A stretch of DNA of 35,470 bases from an uncultured Chloroflexota bacterium. Lineage in GTDB: Bacteria; Chloroflexota; Dehalococcoidia; UBA2979. The stretch is from contig CAIXBH010000035.1 of NCBI GenBank assembly GCA_903917615.1, positions 1 to 35,470 on the forward strand, written 5' to 3'. Shown here piece after piece: positions 19,659 through 28,754 of the stretch. Each line of letters begins with the position of its first letter. Position 1 is the first letter of the stretch. The notes under the pieces are model-generated. The model was not told the origin of the DNA. It worked only from the letters and a program-made list of their open reading frames with translations, and did no database searches. A program made the position numbers and the translations under genes.

Positions 19659-20873
19659 TTACTTCATCGCCTTCTGCAGGTTCTCGTCGAGCGCGGCGAG
19701 GAACTGCTGCGTGGTCAGCCACGGCGTGCCCTCGCCGACGAGCGACGAGAGGTCGCGCGTCATCTGGCCGCCCTCGACCGTGTCGATGCAGACCTGCTCG
19801 AGGGCCGTCGAGAAGGCGGCGAGGTCCTTGTTGTCGTCGAGCTTGGCGCGGTGCGCGAGACCGCGCGTCCACGCGAAGATCGAGGCGATCGGGTTGGTCG
19901 ACGTCTCCCGGCCGGCCTGGTGCTCGCGGTAGTGGCGCGTCACCGTGCCGTGCGCGGCCTCGGCCTCGACCGTGGCGCCGTCCGGCGTGAGCAGGACGGA
20001 CGACATCATGCCGAGCGAGCCGTAGCCCTGCGCGACGATGTCGGACTGGACGTCACCGTCGTAGTTCTTGCAGGCCCAGACCAGGCCTCCGTTCCACTTG
20101 AGGACGGAGGCGACGAGGTCGTCGATCAGCCGGTGCTCGTAGGTGAGGCCGGCCGCGTCGAAGCGCGCCTTGAACTCCTTGTTGAACGTCTCCTCGAAGA
20201 TGTCCTTGAAGCGGCCGTCGTAGCGCTTCAGGATCGTGTTCTTCGTCGACAGGTACAGCGGGTAGTTGCGCTGCAGGGCGTAGTTCATGCAGGACTGCGC
20301 GAAGCCGTGGATCGACTCGTCGAGGTTGTACATGCCCATGGCGATGCCGGGCTCCTCGAACTTCATGACCTCGTACTGCGTCGGCGCGCCGCCGTTCGCG
20401 GGCGTGAAGGTCATGGTGAGCATGCCGGCCTCGGGGACCAGGAAGTCCGTGGCGCGGTACTGGTCGCCGAAGGCGTGACGGCCAACGACGATCGGCTCGG
20501 TCCAGCCCGGCACGAGGCGCGGGATGTTCTGGCAGATGATCGGCTCGCGGAAGATCGTCCCGCCGATGATGTTGCGCAGCGTGCCGTTCGGCGAGCGCCA
20601 CATCTCCTTGAGCTTGAACTCTTCGACGCGCGCCTCGTCCGGGGTGATGGTGGCGCACTTCACGCCAACCCCGAGGCGCTGGATGGCGTGGGCGGCGTCG
20701 ACCGTGACCTGGTCGTTGGTGCGGTCGCGCTCTTCCATGCCGAGGTCGTAGTACTCGAGCTTGATATCGAGATACGGCAGGATCAGGCGATCCTTGATGA
20801 AGCCCCACATGATGCGGGCCATCTCGTCGCCATCGAGCTCGGCGACTGCGTTCTTAACCGGAATCTTGGCCAT
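19659..20873 (-). CDS. icd: NADP-dependent isocitrate dehydrogenase (dimeric, eukaryotic-like type)
   Basis: [87 protein letters not shown]. Track ORF extends to 21161; start assigned to the ATG at 20873. Confidence 0.95.
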   Translation of the reverse strand: MAKIPVKNAVAELDGDEMARIMWGFIKDRLILPYLDIKLEYYDLGMEERDRTNDQVTVDAAHAIQRLGVGVKCATITPDEARVEEFKLKEMWRSPNGTLRNIIGGTIFREPIICQNIPRLVPGWTEPIVVGRHAFGDQYRATDFLVPEAGMLTMTFTPANGGAPTQYEVMKFEEPGIAMGMYNLDESIHGFAQSCMNYALQRNYPLYLSTKNTILKRYDGRFKDIFEETFNKEFKARFDAAGLTYEHRLIDDLVASVLKWNGGLVWACKNYDGDVQSDIVAQGYGSLGMMSSVLLTPDGATVEAEAAHGTVTRHYREHQAGRETSTNPIASIFAWTRGLAHRAKLDDNKDLAAFSTALEQVCIDTVEGGQMTRDLSSLVGEGTPWLTTQQFLAALDENLQKAMK

Positions 20874-21094
20874 GGGGCTCCTCGACAGGCCGTGGCGGTA
20901 CTCGCCGCGAGCGCGACGGGTGGACGCCAGGACAGGGATGCGAGAACTCGGCCCTCTGATCCGGGCGACCGCCCACCCCTCGGGAGGGGCGTAGACGGAG
21001 CCACCGCTGCTCCCCATCCCGCGACTGCCGCTCCCCCGCCGTGGGTGGGAGGCGGCCCGTTGGGCCCGGGCGTGAAGCCGGTTGCGGCGGCCCG

Positions 21095-21100
21095 AGTATA
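21095..21100 (-). promoter_or_regulatory. Candidate -10 (TATACT) for icd
   Basis: Minus-strand TATACT about 220 nt upstream of the icd ATG; no clear -35 at standard spacing. Confidence 0.3.
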
Positions 21101-21275
21101 CGTCCCCGGGCCCCTTCGCCACAGCGTCGCAAGTCCCTCCTCGGGTAGCGTGCGGTGGCACGGCGGTGTCCTGTCCCCGGTCACCCCGGGAAGGGGCGGC
21201 ACAGTCTCGCGAGGGGCCTTCGCCCTATAGTCCTCATAGTCCTCGGGCCTGAAGCCGCAGCAGCAGGAGCACCAG

Positions 21276-22090
21276 ATGATCCGTGCCGTCATCAATACGA
21301 TCCCGGACTGGGCGAGCCTGTCGGCGGCCACCGTCGGCGCGATGTTGCTCTCGCTCGGGGCTATCTGGGTGTTGCGCCGCTGGCTGCCGGGTGTCGCCAC
21401 GCCGAGCGGAGTGACCTTCCCCGCATCCTGATGGGCACGGTCGGCGGGGTGTACGGGCTCATCCTCGGCTTTGTGATCTTTGCGACCTGGGGGAACGTGG
21501 GCCGGGCGACCGAGGCGGTCTCCTGGGAGGCGACCACGTTCGCCGAGATCCTGCGGTCCTCGCTGCTGCTCTCCCCAGAGGATCAGGCAATCCTCCAGCG
21601 GGCCGTCGGGAAGTACGTGGTGGCCGTGCGCCTCGATGAATGGCCGAACATGCGCACGGGAAGCGGACGGGCACAGAGCGCCTATGACGCGATGACCGGG
21701 GTGTACGAGGCCGTCGGCCAACTCCACCCGAAGGGGACCATCCAGGAGGCCGGGTTTTAGACGATCGTCAAGACGACGAACGAGGCCTATGCGGCGCGTC
21801 GAGTGCGGCTGGACCGCGCGGAAGTGCAGTTGCCCGGTGCGCTCACAGCGCTGCTCCTGTTCGGGGCCGTGGTCATCGAGGGCTTCATTGTGCTCATCTC
21901 GAGCAGCACGAGTCGCACGGAGCGGGTGATGGGAGTGCTTGTGAACGGCATCATCACGCTGACACTCGCGCTGGCGCTGCTGTTCGAATACCCGTTCTCT
22001 GCGAGCCTGGGGATCGACGACCGCCCGTTTAGTGTCGGCGTGCTCGCGCAGTTCAACGGTCAGGTCAGCGCCGCACAGCCGCGCAGGTAG
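21276..22090 (+). pseudogene. DUF4239 (bestrophin-like) membrane protein, disrupted
   Basis: Fragment 1 (21276-21431) MIRAVINTIPDWASLSAATVGAMLLSLGAIWVLRRWLPG; fragment 2 in another frame ERSDLPRILMGTVGGVYGLILGFVIFATWGNVGRATEAVSWEATTFAEILRSS...DEWPNM; in-frame TAG at 21758-21760; fragment 3 (same frame as 2) TNEAYAARRVRLDRAEVQLPGALTALLLFGAVVIEGF...LLFEYPFSAS. Confidence 0.8.
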
Positions 22091-22113
22091 GCCCGAAGCC
22101 GGACGGGCGCTCG

Positions 22114-23652
22114 CTACAGCGGCATGTTCCCGTGCTTCTTGGGCGGCACCTGGACGGACTTCGTGGCGAGCATCTCGAGGGCGTGGCCGATCTTCACCCG
22201 CGTGTCACGCGGGTCGATGACGTCGTCGATGTAGCCCTTCGCAGCCGCGATGTACGGGTGCTCGAGGCGCTCCACGTATTCGCCGATGAGGCGCTTGCGC
22301 TCGGCCTCGGGGTCCGCGGCGGCCTGGATCTCGCGGCGGTTGATCACGTTCACGGCCTGCGTGCCGGACATGACGGCGATCGCGGCGCTGGCCCATGCGT
22401 AGTTCACGTCCGCACCGAGGTGCTTCGCGCCCATCGCGATGTACGCGCCACCGAATGCCTTGCGGAGGATGACGGTGATCTTCGGCACGGTGGCCGCGGC
22501 GTAGGCGTACACGAGCTTCGCGCCGTGCGTGATGATCCCGCCGTATTCCTGCGACACGCCCGGCAGGAAGCCCGGCACGTCGACGAGCGTCACGATCGGG
22601 ATGTTGAACGAGTCGCAGAAGCGCACGAAGCGCGCGGCCTTCCTCGACGAGTCGATGTCGAGGACGCCCGCGAGGTACAGCGGCTGGTTCGCCACGATGC
22701 CGATCGAGCGGCCGCCGATACGTCCAAAGCCGACAACGATGTTCGGCGCGAAGAACTCATGGATCTCCATGAACTCCTCGTTGTCCACGAGGCGCTCGAT
22801 GACGTCGCGGACGTCGTACTGCATGTCGGATTCGCTGGGGACGACCGTGAAGATGTCGTCGAGGCGACGTTCGATCGGGTCGCCGCCGTCCACGAACGGG
22901 GCGTCGTCGACGTTGTTGCTCGGGATGTAGGACAGCAGGCGTCGCACCTCGAGGAGCGCCTCGCGCTCGTCCTTTGCCGCGAAGTGGGCGACGCCGGACT
23001 TCGAGACATGCGACATCGCGCCGCCGAGCTCTTCCATCGTGGTCTGTTCGCCGGTGACGCTGAGGATCACTTCCGGGCCGGTGAGGAACATCTGCGACGT
23101 CTTCTCCACCATGAAGGTGAAGTCCGTGAGGGCAGGGGAGTACACGGCGCCACCGGCGCACGGGCCCATGATCACGCTGATCTGCGGAATGACGCCGGAG
23201 GCCTGCACGTTCTTGAGGAAGATGTCGCCGTATCCCGCGAGGGCAGCGACGCCTTCCTGGATGCGCGCGCCGCCGGAGTCGTTCATGCCGATGACCGGGA
23301 CGCCGGTCTTCATCGCGACGTCCATGACCTTCGCGATCTTCGTGCCGACGACCTCGCCGAGGGAGCCGCCGAAGACCGTGAAGTCCTGCGCGTAGACGCA
23401 GACCGGGCGGCCGTCGATCTTGCCCCAGCCGGTGACGACGGCGTCGCCGAAGTAGCGCTCGCCATCCTCGTCGTGGTCCACCGCGAGGGCGTCGATCTCC
23501 TCGAACGTGCCGGGGTCGACGAGGGCCGCGATGCGCTCGCGAGCGGTGCCCTTGCCGCGCTGGTGCTGGGCCTCGACGCGCTCCGCACCGCCGCCGAGGG
23601 CGGCGCGAGTCTTCAGCGCCTCGAGGTCGCGGAGACTGGTGTCCATTGACAT
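22114..23652 (-). CDS. Acyl-CoA carboxylase carboxyltransferase subunit (propionyl/methylmalonyl-CoA type)
   Basis: RIAALVDPGTFEEID; INDSGGARIQEGV-like MNDSGGARIQEGVAALAGYGDIF; GPCAGGAVYSPALTDF; LVDVPGFLPGVSQEYGGIITHGAKL. Confidence 0.95.
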   Translation of the reverse strand: MSMDTSLRDLEALKTRAALGGGAERVEAQHQRGKGTARERIAALVDPGTFEEIDALAVDHDEDGERYFGDAVVTGWGKIDGRPVCVYAQDFTVFGGSLGEVVGTKIAKVMDVAMKTGVPVIGMNDSGGARIQEGVAALAGYGDIFLKNVQASGVIPQISVIMGPCAGGAVYSPALTDFTFMVEKTSQMFLTGPEVILSVTGEQTTMEELGGAMSHVSKSGVAHFAAKDEREALLEVRRLLSYIPSNNVDDAPFVDGGDPIERRLDDIFTVVPSESDMQYDVRDVIERLVDNEEFMEIHEFFAPNIVVGFGRIGGRSIGIVANQPLYLAGVLDIDSSRKAARFVRFCDSFNIPIVTLVDVPGFLPGVSQEYGGIITHGAKLVYAYAAATVPKITVILRKAFGGAYIAMGAKHLGADVNYAWASAAIAVMSGTQAVNVINRREIQAAADPEAERKRLIGEYVERLEHPYIAAAKGYIDDVIDPRDTRVKIGHALEMLATKSVQVPPKKHGNMPL

Positions 23653-23751
23653 AACAACTCGCTCTCCGTGCCGTACCGCGTCTGTCCGCGGTCGCCCGTT
23701 GGGCGTCGAGTCAGTATCAGCGAGATCGTGCGGGTTTGCTACCGGCGCAGG

Positions 23752-24321
23752 TCATCGCTGTCCGGGCGGCGGAAGCTTGATGACCTGGCCGATCTGGAGG
23801 TTCACCAGCCCGCCGGACTTCACGCTGTTGGCCGCTTCGAGCTTCTCGACGGTCGTGTCGAACTGCAGGGCGATGCCGAAGGCGGAGTCTCCTGCCTTCA
23901 CGGTGTACGTGGTGACCCCGCTGGTGGAGGGGGGCGGGGGGGCGGCCGCGGTGCCCGGGTTCACGGTTGCCTTCGCCGGGATGCGCAGCTTCTGCCCGAT
24001 GCTCAGGTCGTTACCGGTCAGGTTGTTGAGCGCGCGGATCGCCGCGGACGGCACGTCGAAGCGGTCCGCGAGCACGGAGATCGAGTCCCCGGCGACGACG
24101 GTGTAGACCGTCTCGCTCTGCGTCGGGGTGGCCGTGGCGCCCGGTGCGCCGGTCGCCGCGGGGCCGGGGGTGACGATGACCGGCGGGGGCACGTTCGAGA
24201 ACGGTGTCGCGGTCGGGACGGGCGTGTTGGTGGCGGCCGGCGGCGTAGTCGATGAGCCGAAGGTGCACGCGCTGGCAAGGAGCATCGTGGCGGCGGCGAG
24301 CAGCGTGGAACGGAGTCGCAT
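23752..24321 (-). CDS. Lipoprotein with two LysM domains
   Basis: Lipobox LLASAC; two LysM repeats YTVVAGDSISVLADRFDVPSAAIRALNNLTGNDLSIGQKLRIP and YTVKAGDSAFGIALQFDTTVEKLEAANSV...LQIGQVIKLP. Confidence 0.93.
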   Translation of the reverse strand: MRLRSTLLAAATMLLASACTFGSSTTPPAATNTPVPTATPFSNVPPPVIVTPGPAATGAPGATATPTQSETVYTVVAGDSISVLADRFDVPSAAIRALNNLTGNDLSIGQKLRIPAKATVNPGTAAAPPPPSTSGVTTYTVKAGDSAFGIALQFDTTVEKLEAANSVKSGGLVNLQIGQVIKLPPPGQR

Positions 24322-24412
24322 ATGTCCTCACGGCCCGGGGGAGCAGAGCGATCGTAACCACCGGGCCTGCGCCCGACAACCTCGCGCCGGGCGGCGCGCG
24401 TGCGGGTGCCTG

Positions 24413-25702
24413 CTACCGGGCGGGGGTGTCGAGGGTCTTGAGGAGCGCCGAGAGCACCGTGTCCCCGGTGCCGAGCGTAAACGCGAGGGCATCGCGGTCG
24501 AGGTGCTCGACGGTGTCCCGCGGGGTGTGGATGAACCCGGGATCGTCGCCGGAGGTGATCGTGACGGCGGGCACGCCCACCGAAATGAAGGAGACATGGT
24601 CGGAGGACGCGAAGGGCGGGAACTTTCCCGCCTTCATGCGGTCATCCGAGCCCTTTGCGAGGATCCCGACGATCGTCGCGGTGAGGGCGTCGTCTCCGAC
24701 GATGATCGGGTGCTCGATGCGGCCTGCCATGTCGAAGTTGAGCATGAACTGCGCGCCGCCGACCAGGTGCTGCTTCACGAAAGCCTGCGAACCGAAGAGC
24801 CCGACTTCCTCGGCACCGAACGCGACCACGCAGAGTCCGTTCGCTGGGCGCACGCGCGCGAGCTCGAGCATGGTGGATGTGCCGCTCGCGTTGTCGTTCG
24901 CGCCCGGGCCGGCGGGCACGGAGTCGTAGTGCCCGCCGAGGTACGCGCGGCAGTCGCCGCCGCGTCGGCCCACGACGTTCTGCGAGTCGACGCTCCTCGT
25001 CCCGGTGGTTGCGCGCGCGGTGACGGTTTCGCCCGTCCGCCCGCTGAGCTGGTCCCACGTCGCGCCGTCGACGCCGATTACCGGGATGCCGACGGCGTTC
25101 GTGCCGAGGGTGCCCCCGAACGGCCCGGGCCGGTCGTTCGCGATCACGACCGCGACCGCGCCCGCGTTCCGCGCGTTCGCCGCCTTCGTCGCGAAGGGAA
25201 TCTCGCCGCGTCGCACGAGTGCGATGTGCCCCTTCGCGTCGAGGCCTGCGAAGTCCTCGGCGCGCCCCAGTCCCGCCACGACCAGGGCACCGGTCGCATC
25301 CTCGTTCGGCGAGCCGTCCAGCGCTGCCCCGCGCTTCGATGTCCCCGCGTACTCCAGCTTTGAATCGTCGAACCGAGTGGTGAACGTGAAGGGCTCGATC
25401 GTCGCGTCGTAGCCCGCGGCCTGCAGGACACCCGCGATGTACTTCGCGGCCGCGCGTTCGCCGTCGGTGCCAGCGGCGCGGATGCCGATCGTGCCCGCGA
25501 GCATGCGCGCGTGCGTCAGGACGCGCTCGACGTCGGGCGTCGCGACGGCTGCCGGCGTGGCGGTGGGCGAGCGGGACGTGAAAGCAGTTGCGCCGGCGGC
25601 CGGGATCGTCGCGGTGGGCGCCGCCGGTGCCCGCGTGCAGCCGAGCATCGCGAACCCGGCCAGAACGAATGCGGCAAATGCTCTGCGAGGTCGAGTGGTC
25701 AC
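24413..25702 (-). CDS. M28-family metallopeptidase lipoprotein with a PA-like domain
   Basis: YLGGHYDSVPAGPGANDNASGTSTMLELAR; FGAEEVGLFGSQAFVK; lipobox FAMLGC. Track ORF extends to 25753; N-terminus VTTRPRRAFAAFVLAGFAMLGC suggests a GTG start near 25702. Confidence 0.9.
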   Translation of the reverse strand: MTTRPRRAFAAFVLAGFAMLGCTRAPAAPTATIPAAGATAFTSRSPTATPAAVATPDVERVLTHARMLAGTIGIRAAGTDGERAAAKYIAGVLQAAGYDATIEPFTFTTRFDDSKLEYAGTSKRGAALDGSPNEDATGALVVAGLGRAEDFAGLDAKGHIALVRRGEIPFATKAANARNAGAVAVVIANDRPGPFGGTLGTNAVGIPVIGVDGATWDQLSGRTGETVTARATTGTRSVDSQNVVGRRGGDCRAYLGGHYDSVPAGPGANDNASGTSTMLELARVRPANGLCVVAFGAEEVGLFGSQAFVKQHLVGGAQFMLNFDMAGRIEHPIIVGDDALTATIVGILAKGSDDRMKAGKFPPFASSDHVSFISVGVPAVTITSGDDPGFIHTPRDTVEHLDRDALAFTLGTGDTVLSALLKTLDTPAR

Positions 25703-25765
25703 TGGATCACCCCAGATCGCGGCCGGGGTGGACGGCGCGCCGGTGATCGGCAAGGTCGAATCGGA

Positions 25766-26257
25766 CTAGCGGCGGGTGCTCCGGGATCGCCACCAGCGGA
25801 CGACCCGCTCCGACAGCGTGGGGCCCATCTGGTAGCGGACCGGCTGGCCGCGCCACTTCTGCTCATAGGCCGAGCCGCCGCGGTGCCCGAACATGACCGC
25901 TGCAAAACTCACCACGAAGAGGATGACGCCGCTGTACATGAGCCAGTCCATGAGCAGCGGGCTGACGCGGCGCAGGAAGAACGATCCAAGGATCATCAGG
26001 AACGAGAGCAGGATCATCTGGGACATCGACACGCGGGACAGTTCGCGCGCGATGGCACGTTGACGATCAGAGATCGCGGAGCCGAGGCGCCGCAGCGAGC
26101 GGCGCACGGTGCGCTTCGCGCGCGACTCCGGCGGGGGAAGTTGATCGATCCTGCCGAGGATCTCTTCGATCTCGCGTTCGAGGCGGTCGGAGTCTGCCAT
26201 GCCCATCGCCCGCTCTGGGTCGCTACCCGCCCTGGCACCACGTGAGGGAGCGCTCAC
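25766..26257 (-). CDS. Conserved hypothetical membrane protein
   Basis: Two predicted TM segments (SQMILLSFLMILGSFFL; LLMDWLMYSGVILFVVSFAAVMF) with basic flanks. Confidence 0.7.
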   Translation of the reverse strand: MSAPSRGARAGSDPERAMGMADSDRLEREIEEILGRIDQLPPPESRAKRTVRRSLRRLGSAISDRQRAIARELSRVSMSQMILLSFLMILGSFFLRRVSPLLMDWLMYSGVILFVVSFAAVMFGHRGGSAYEQKWRGQPVRYQMGPTLSERVVRWWRSRSTRR

Positions 26258-26299
26258 GCTCTCAGTATAGACGTATCTCGCGGCGCCCAGGCGCCTCTG

Positions 26300-27568
26300 T
26301 CACCCTGCCGAGTCCGCCCGTGCGAGGAGCAGCGCGCGTTCGCGCTCGTTCTGCGTCAGGGCCGCCGCGCGGACGAACTCCGCCTGCGCTTCCTCGAGTC
26401 TGCCCAGCTTCGCCAGCAGATCGCCGCGCACGCTCGGCAGCAGGTGGTACGCCCGGAGCGATGGCTCCGCGGCCAGCGCATCGACCGCCTCCAAACCCGC
26501 CGCCGGGCCCGCCGCCATCGACAGCGCGACGGCGCGATTGAGCAGCACGACGGGGGAGGGCGTGACGCGCCCGAGCGCGTCGTACAGATCGAGGATGCCC
26601 GCCCAGTCCGTGTCCGCTGCGGTGCGCGCCCGCGCGTGACAGGCGGCGATCGCGGCCTGCAGCGCGTACGGCCCGTGCGTGCCCCCGAGCGCCTGGGCGC
26701 GCGCGAGCGCGGCGAGGCCGCGGCTGATCAGCATCTGGTCCCAGCGCGCGCGGTTCTGGTCCAGCAGGAGGACCGCCTCGCCGTCCGCGCCCACGCGCGC
26801 CCGCGCGCGCGACGCCTGGATCTCCGTCAGCGCGACGAGGCCGTGCACCTCCGGCTCGTCCGGCATGAGGCCGGCGAGCACGCGTCCGAGGCGCAGCGCC
26901 TCCTCGCACAGGGCCGGGCGCATCCAGTCGTCTCCCGAGGTGGCCGCGTAGCCCTCGTTGAAGATGAGGTAGATCACCTCGAGCACCGACGCCAGGCGCG
27001 CGCCGAGCTCGTCGCGAGCCGGTACCTCGTATGGCACGCCGGCGGCGGCAAGCGTGCGCTTCGCCCGCACGATGCGCTGCGCGAGGGTGGCCTCGGGGAT
27101 GAGGAATGCACGGGCGATCTCGGGCGTTGTCAGGCCACCGAGCAGGCGCAGCGTCAGCGCGACGCGTGCCTCTCGCGCGAGGACGGGGTGGCATGCGGTG
27201 AAGATCAGTCTGAGCAGGTCGTCGTCGATGGCCTGCGCGTCAGACTCGATCACGGCGTCGAATGCCGCGGCCGTGGCGGCCTGGCGTTCCTCGAAGTCAC
27301 GGCCGAGGGCCTCCTGGCGCTGTTCGAAGCGCTGGTTGCGACGGATCGCATCGATCGCGCGCCGCTTCGCCGTGGTCATCAGCCACGCACCCGGATTGCG
27401 CGGGATGCCCGACGCCGGCCACTGCTCGAGCGCGGCGACCAGCGCATCCTGCGCGAGTTCCTCCGCGACGCCGACGTCGCGCGTGATCCGTGCGACGCCG
27501 GCGATCAGCCGGGCGGACTCGATCCGCCAGACTGCATCGATGGCTGCGTGGGTGTCGGAGGCCGTCAT
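26300..27568 (-). CDS. ECF RNA polymerase sigma factor, ECF42 type with C-terminal DUF6596/TPR-like extension
   Basis: VAEELAQDALVAALEQWP...NPGAWLMTTAKRRAIDAIRR; LTLRLLGGLTTPEIARAFLIPEATLAQRIVRAKRTL; C-terminal VIYLIFNEGYAATSG... extension; adjacent DGPF genes. Confidence 0.94.
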   Translation of the reverse strand: MTASDTHAAIDAVWRIESARLIAGVARITRDVGVAEELAQDALVAALEQWPASGIPRNPGAWLMTTAKRRAIDAIRRNQRFEQRQEALGRDFEERQAATAAAFDAVIESDAQAIDDDLLRLIFTACHPVLAREARVALTLRLLGGLTTPEIARAFLIPEATLAQRIVRAKRTLAAAGVPYEVPARDELGARLASVLEVIYLIFNEGYAATSGDDWMRPALCEEALRLGRVLAGLMPDEPEVHGLVALTEIQASRARARVGADGEAVLLLDQNRARWDQMLISRGLAALARAQALGGTHGPYALQAAIAACHARARTAADTDWAGILDLYDALGRVTPSPVVLLNRAVALSMAAGPAAGLEAVDALAAEPSLRAYHLLPSVRGDLLAKLGRLEEAQAEFVRAAALTQNERERALLLARADSAG

Positions 27569-27611
27569 GGCCTCCGATCACATCACCTCGATGCGCGGCG
27601 CGGCAACTCCG

Positions 27612-28037
27612 CTACTGCTGCTGCCGTGCCTCGATCTCCGCGCGCAGGCGCCGCTCCTGCTCGACCACGCTCTGCGGGACGGCATCGCCGTAGTCCTCGA
27701 GTTCGGCGATCTGCCGGATCTCGATCTCCGTGCCGCCGTCAAACGGGGCGCGCTTCAGCCACTCGATGCACTCTTCCCGCGAGCGGCACTGCAGGATCCA
27801 GAACCCACCGATGAGCTCCTTCGTCTCCGCGAAGGGGCCATCGATGACCGTGCGCTTCTCGCCCTCGAACTTGACGCGCACGCCGTCCTTCGACGGGAGC
27901 AGGCCCTCGCCCATGAGCATGATCCCGGCCTTGACCATCTCCTCGTTGAATCTGCCCATCGCCTCGAAGAGTTCCGGAGGCGGGAGCTTGCCGGCTTCGG
28001 AGTCGTTGTCCTCTTTGACGATCACCATGAAGCGCAT
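27612..28037 (-). CDS. YCII/DGPF-domain protein 1
   Basis: MRFMVIVKEDNDSEAGKLP...GVRVKFEGEKRTVIDGPFAETKELIGGFWILQCRSREECIEWLKRAP; start inferred at 28037. Confidence 0.93.
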   Translation of the reverse strand: MRFMVIVKEDNDSEAGKLPPPELFEAMGRFNEEMVKAGIMLMGEGLLPSKDGVRVKFEGEKRTVIDGPFAETKELIGGFWILQCRSREECIEWLKRAPFDGGTEIEIRQIAELEDYGDAVPQSVVEQERRLRAEIEARQQQ

Positions 28038-28083
28038 GCGTGTGTCCTTTCGTCGTCGTGATCGGGTGCTGGTGTCGCGGCGA

Positions 28084-28446
28084 CTATGCCTGCACCTGTC
28101 GGACCTCGGTCTGGATCTCGTAACTGTCGCCGAGATAGGTGCGGTGCATCTCCACGAAGTCTCGCGCGGCCTCGATCGCGGCTTCGCGCGACTCCAACTC
28201 CATGATCGCCCAGCCGCCGACGAGCTCCTTCGTCTCCGTGAAGGGCCCGTCGACAACGGTGACCTTCCCACCGGTGAGGCTCACGCGGGCTCCCTCCGAG
28301 CTGGGGCGGAGGCCTCCCGCGGCGACCATGACGCCGGACTCGAAGGCACGCTGGACGGATTCGCCCATCGCCGCCATGAACTCTTCGTTGGGCAGGCGAC
28401 CGGCCTCGGAGTCGGCGTTCGCCTTAACCAGAAACATGAACTGCAT
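28084..28446 (-). CDS. YCII/DGPF-domain protein 2
   Basis: MQFMFLVKANADSEAGRLP...KVTVVDGPFTETKELVGGWAIMELESREAAIEAARDFVEMHR; start inferred at 28446. Confidence 0.93.
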   Translation of the reverse strand: MQFMFLVKANADSEAGRLPNEEFMAAMGESVQRAFESGVMVAAGGLRPSSEGARVSLTGGKVTVVDGPFTETKELVGGWAIMELESREAAIEAARDFVEMHRTYLGDSYEIQTEVRQVQA

Positions 28447-28510
28447 CTGCACTCTCCTCACTTCACGCTTCGACGATAGGGCGGAGGGCCTCTTCGCCCT
28501 CCACTGACAC

Positions 28511-28537
28511 GTCGATTCGAGGCGTCCGGGATCGACC
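28511..28537 (-). promoter_or_regulatory. Candidate ECF42-type promoter for the DGPF-DGPF-sigma operon
   Basis: Minus strand GGTCGA - 17 nt - CGAC, ending about 65 nt upstream of the DGPF2 ATG. Confidence 0.4.
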
Positions 28538-28754
28538 GGTCTCGCCACTGAATTCCCAAGATTCCACGGTGCCGGTCGATGCGGGCGGGCCCGAGACTTT
28601 AACCGTCTCTTCACCTGCCGCCGACGCCGGATGCCTCCCGCCACACGACATATTCGCTACGGTTTGGAGGCGCAGGACGCGTGGGTCGATGAGACCACCG
28701 GGATGGCCACCAGAGGGACTCGTGGGCTGCCCGGTCAACCGAAGGTGGCCTGCC

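Noticed and set aside
17492-19990. 832-aa plus-strand ORF across fumC, mdh and icd
   Set aside because: Antisense to three conserved genes; GC-skewed composition, no domain signature.
21758-21760. TAG readthrough or programmed recoding in the DUF4239 gene
   Set aside because: A separate frameshift is also present, so gene decay or sequence error is simpler; no recoding element recognised.
22132-23649. 505-aa plus-strand ORF opposite the carboxyltransferase
   Set aside because: Shadow ORF with His/Asp/Arg/Val bias.
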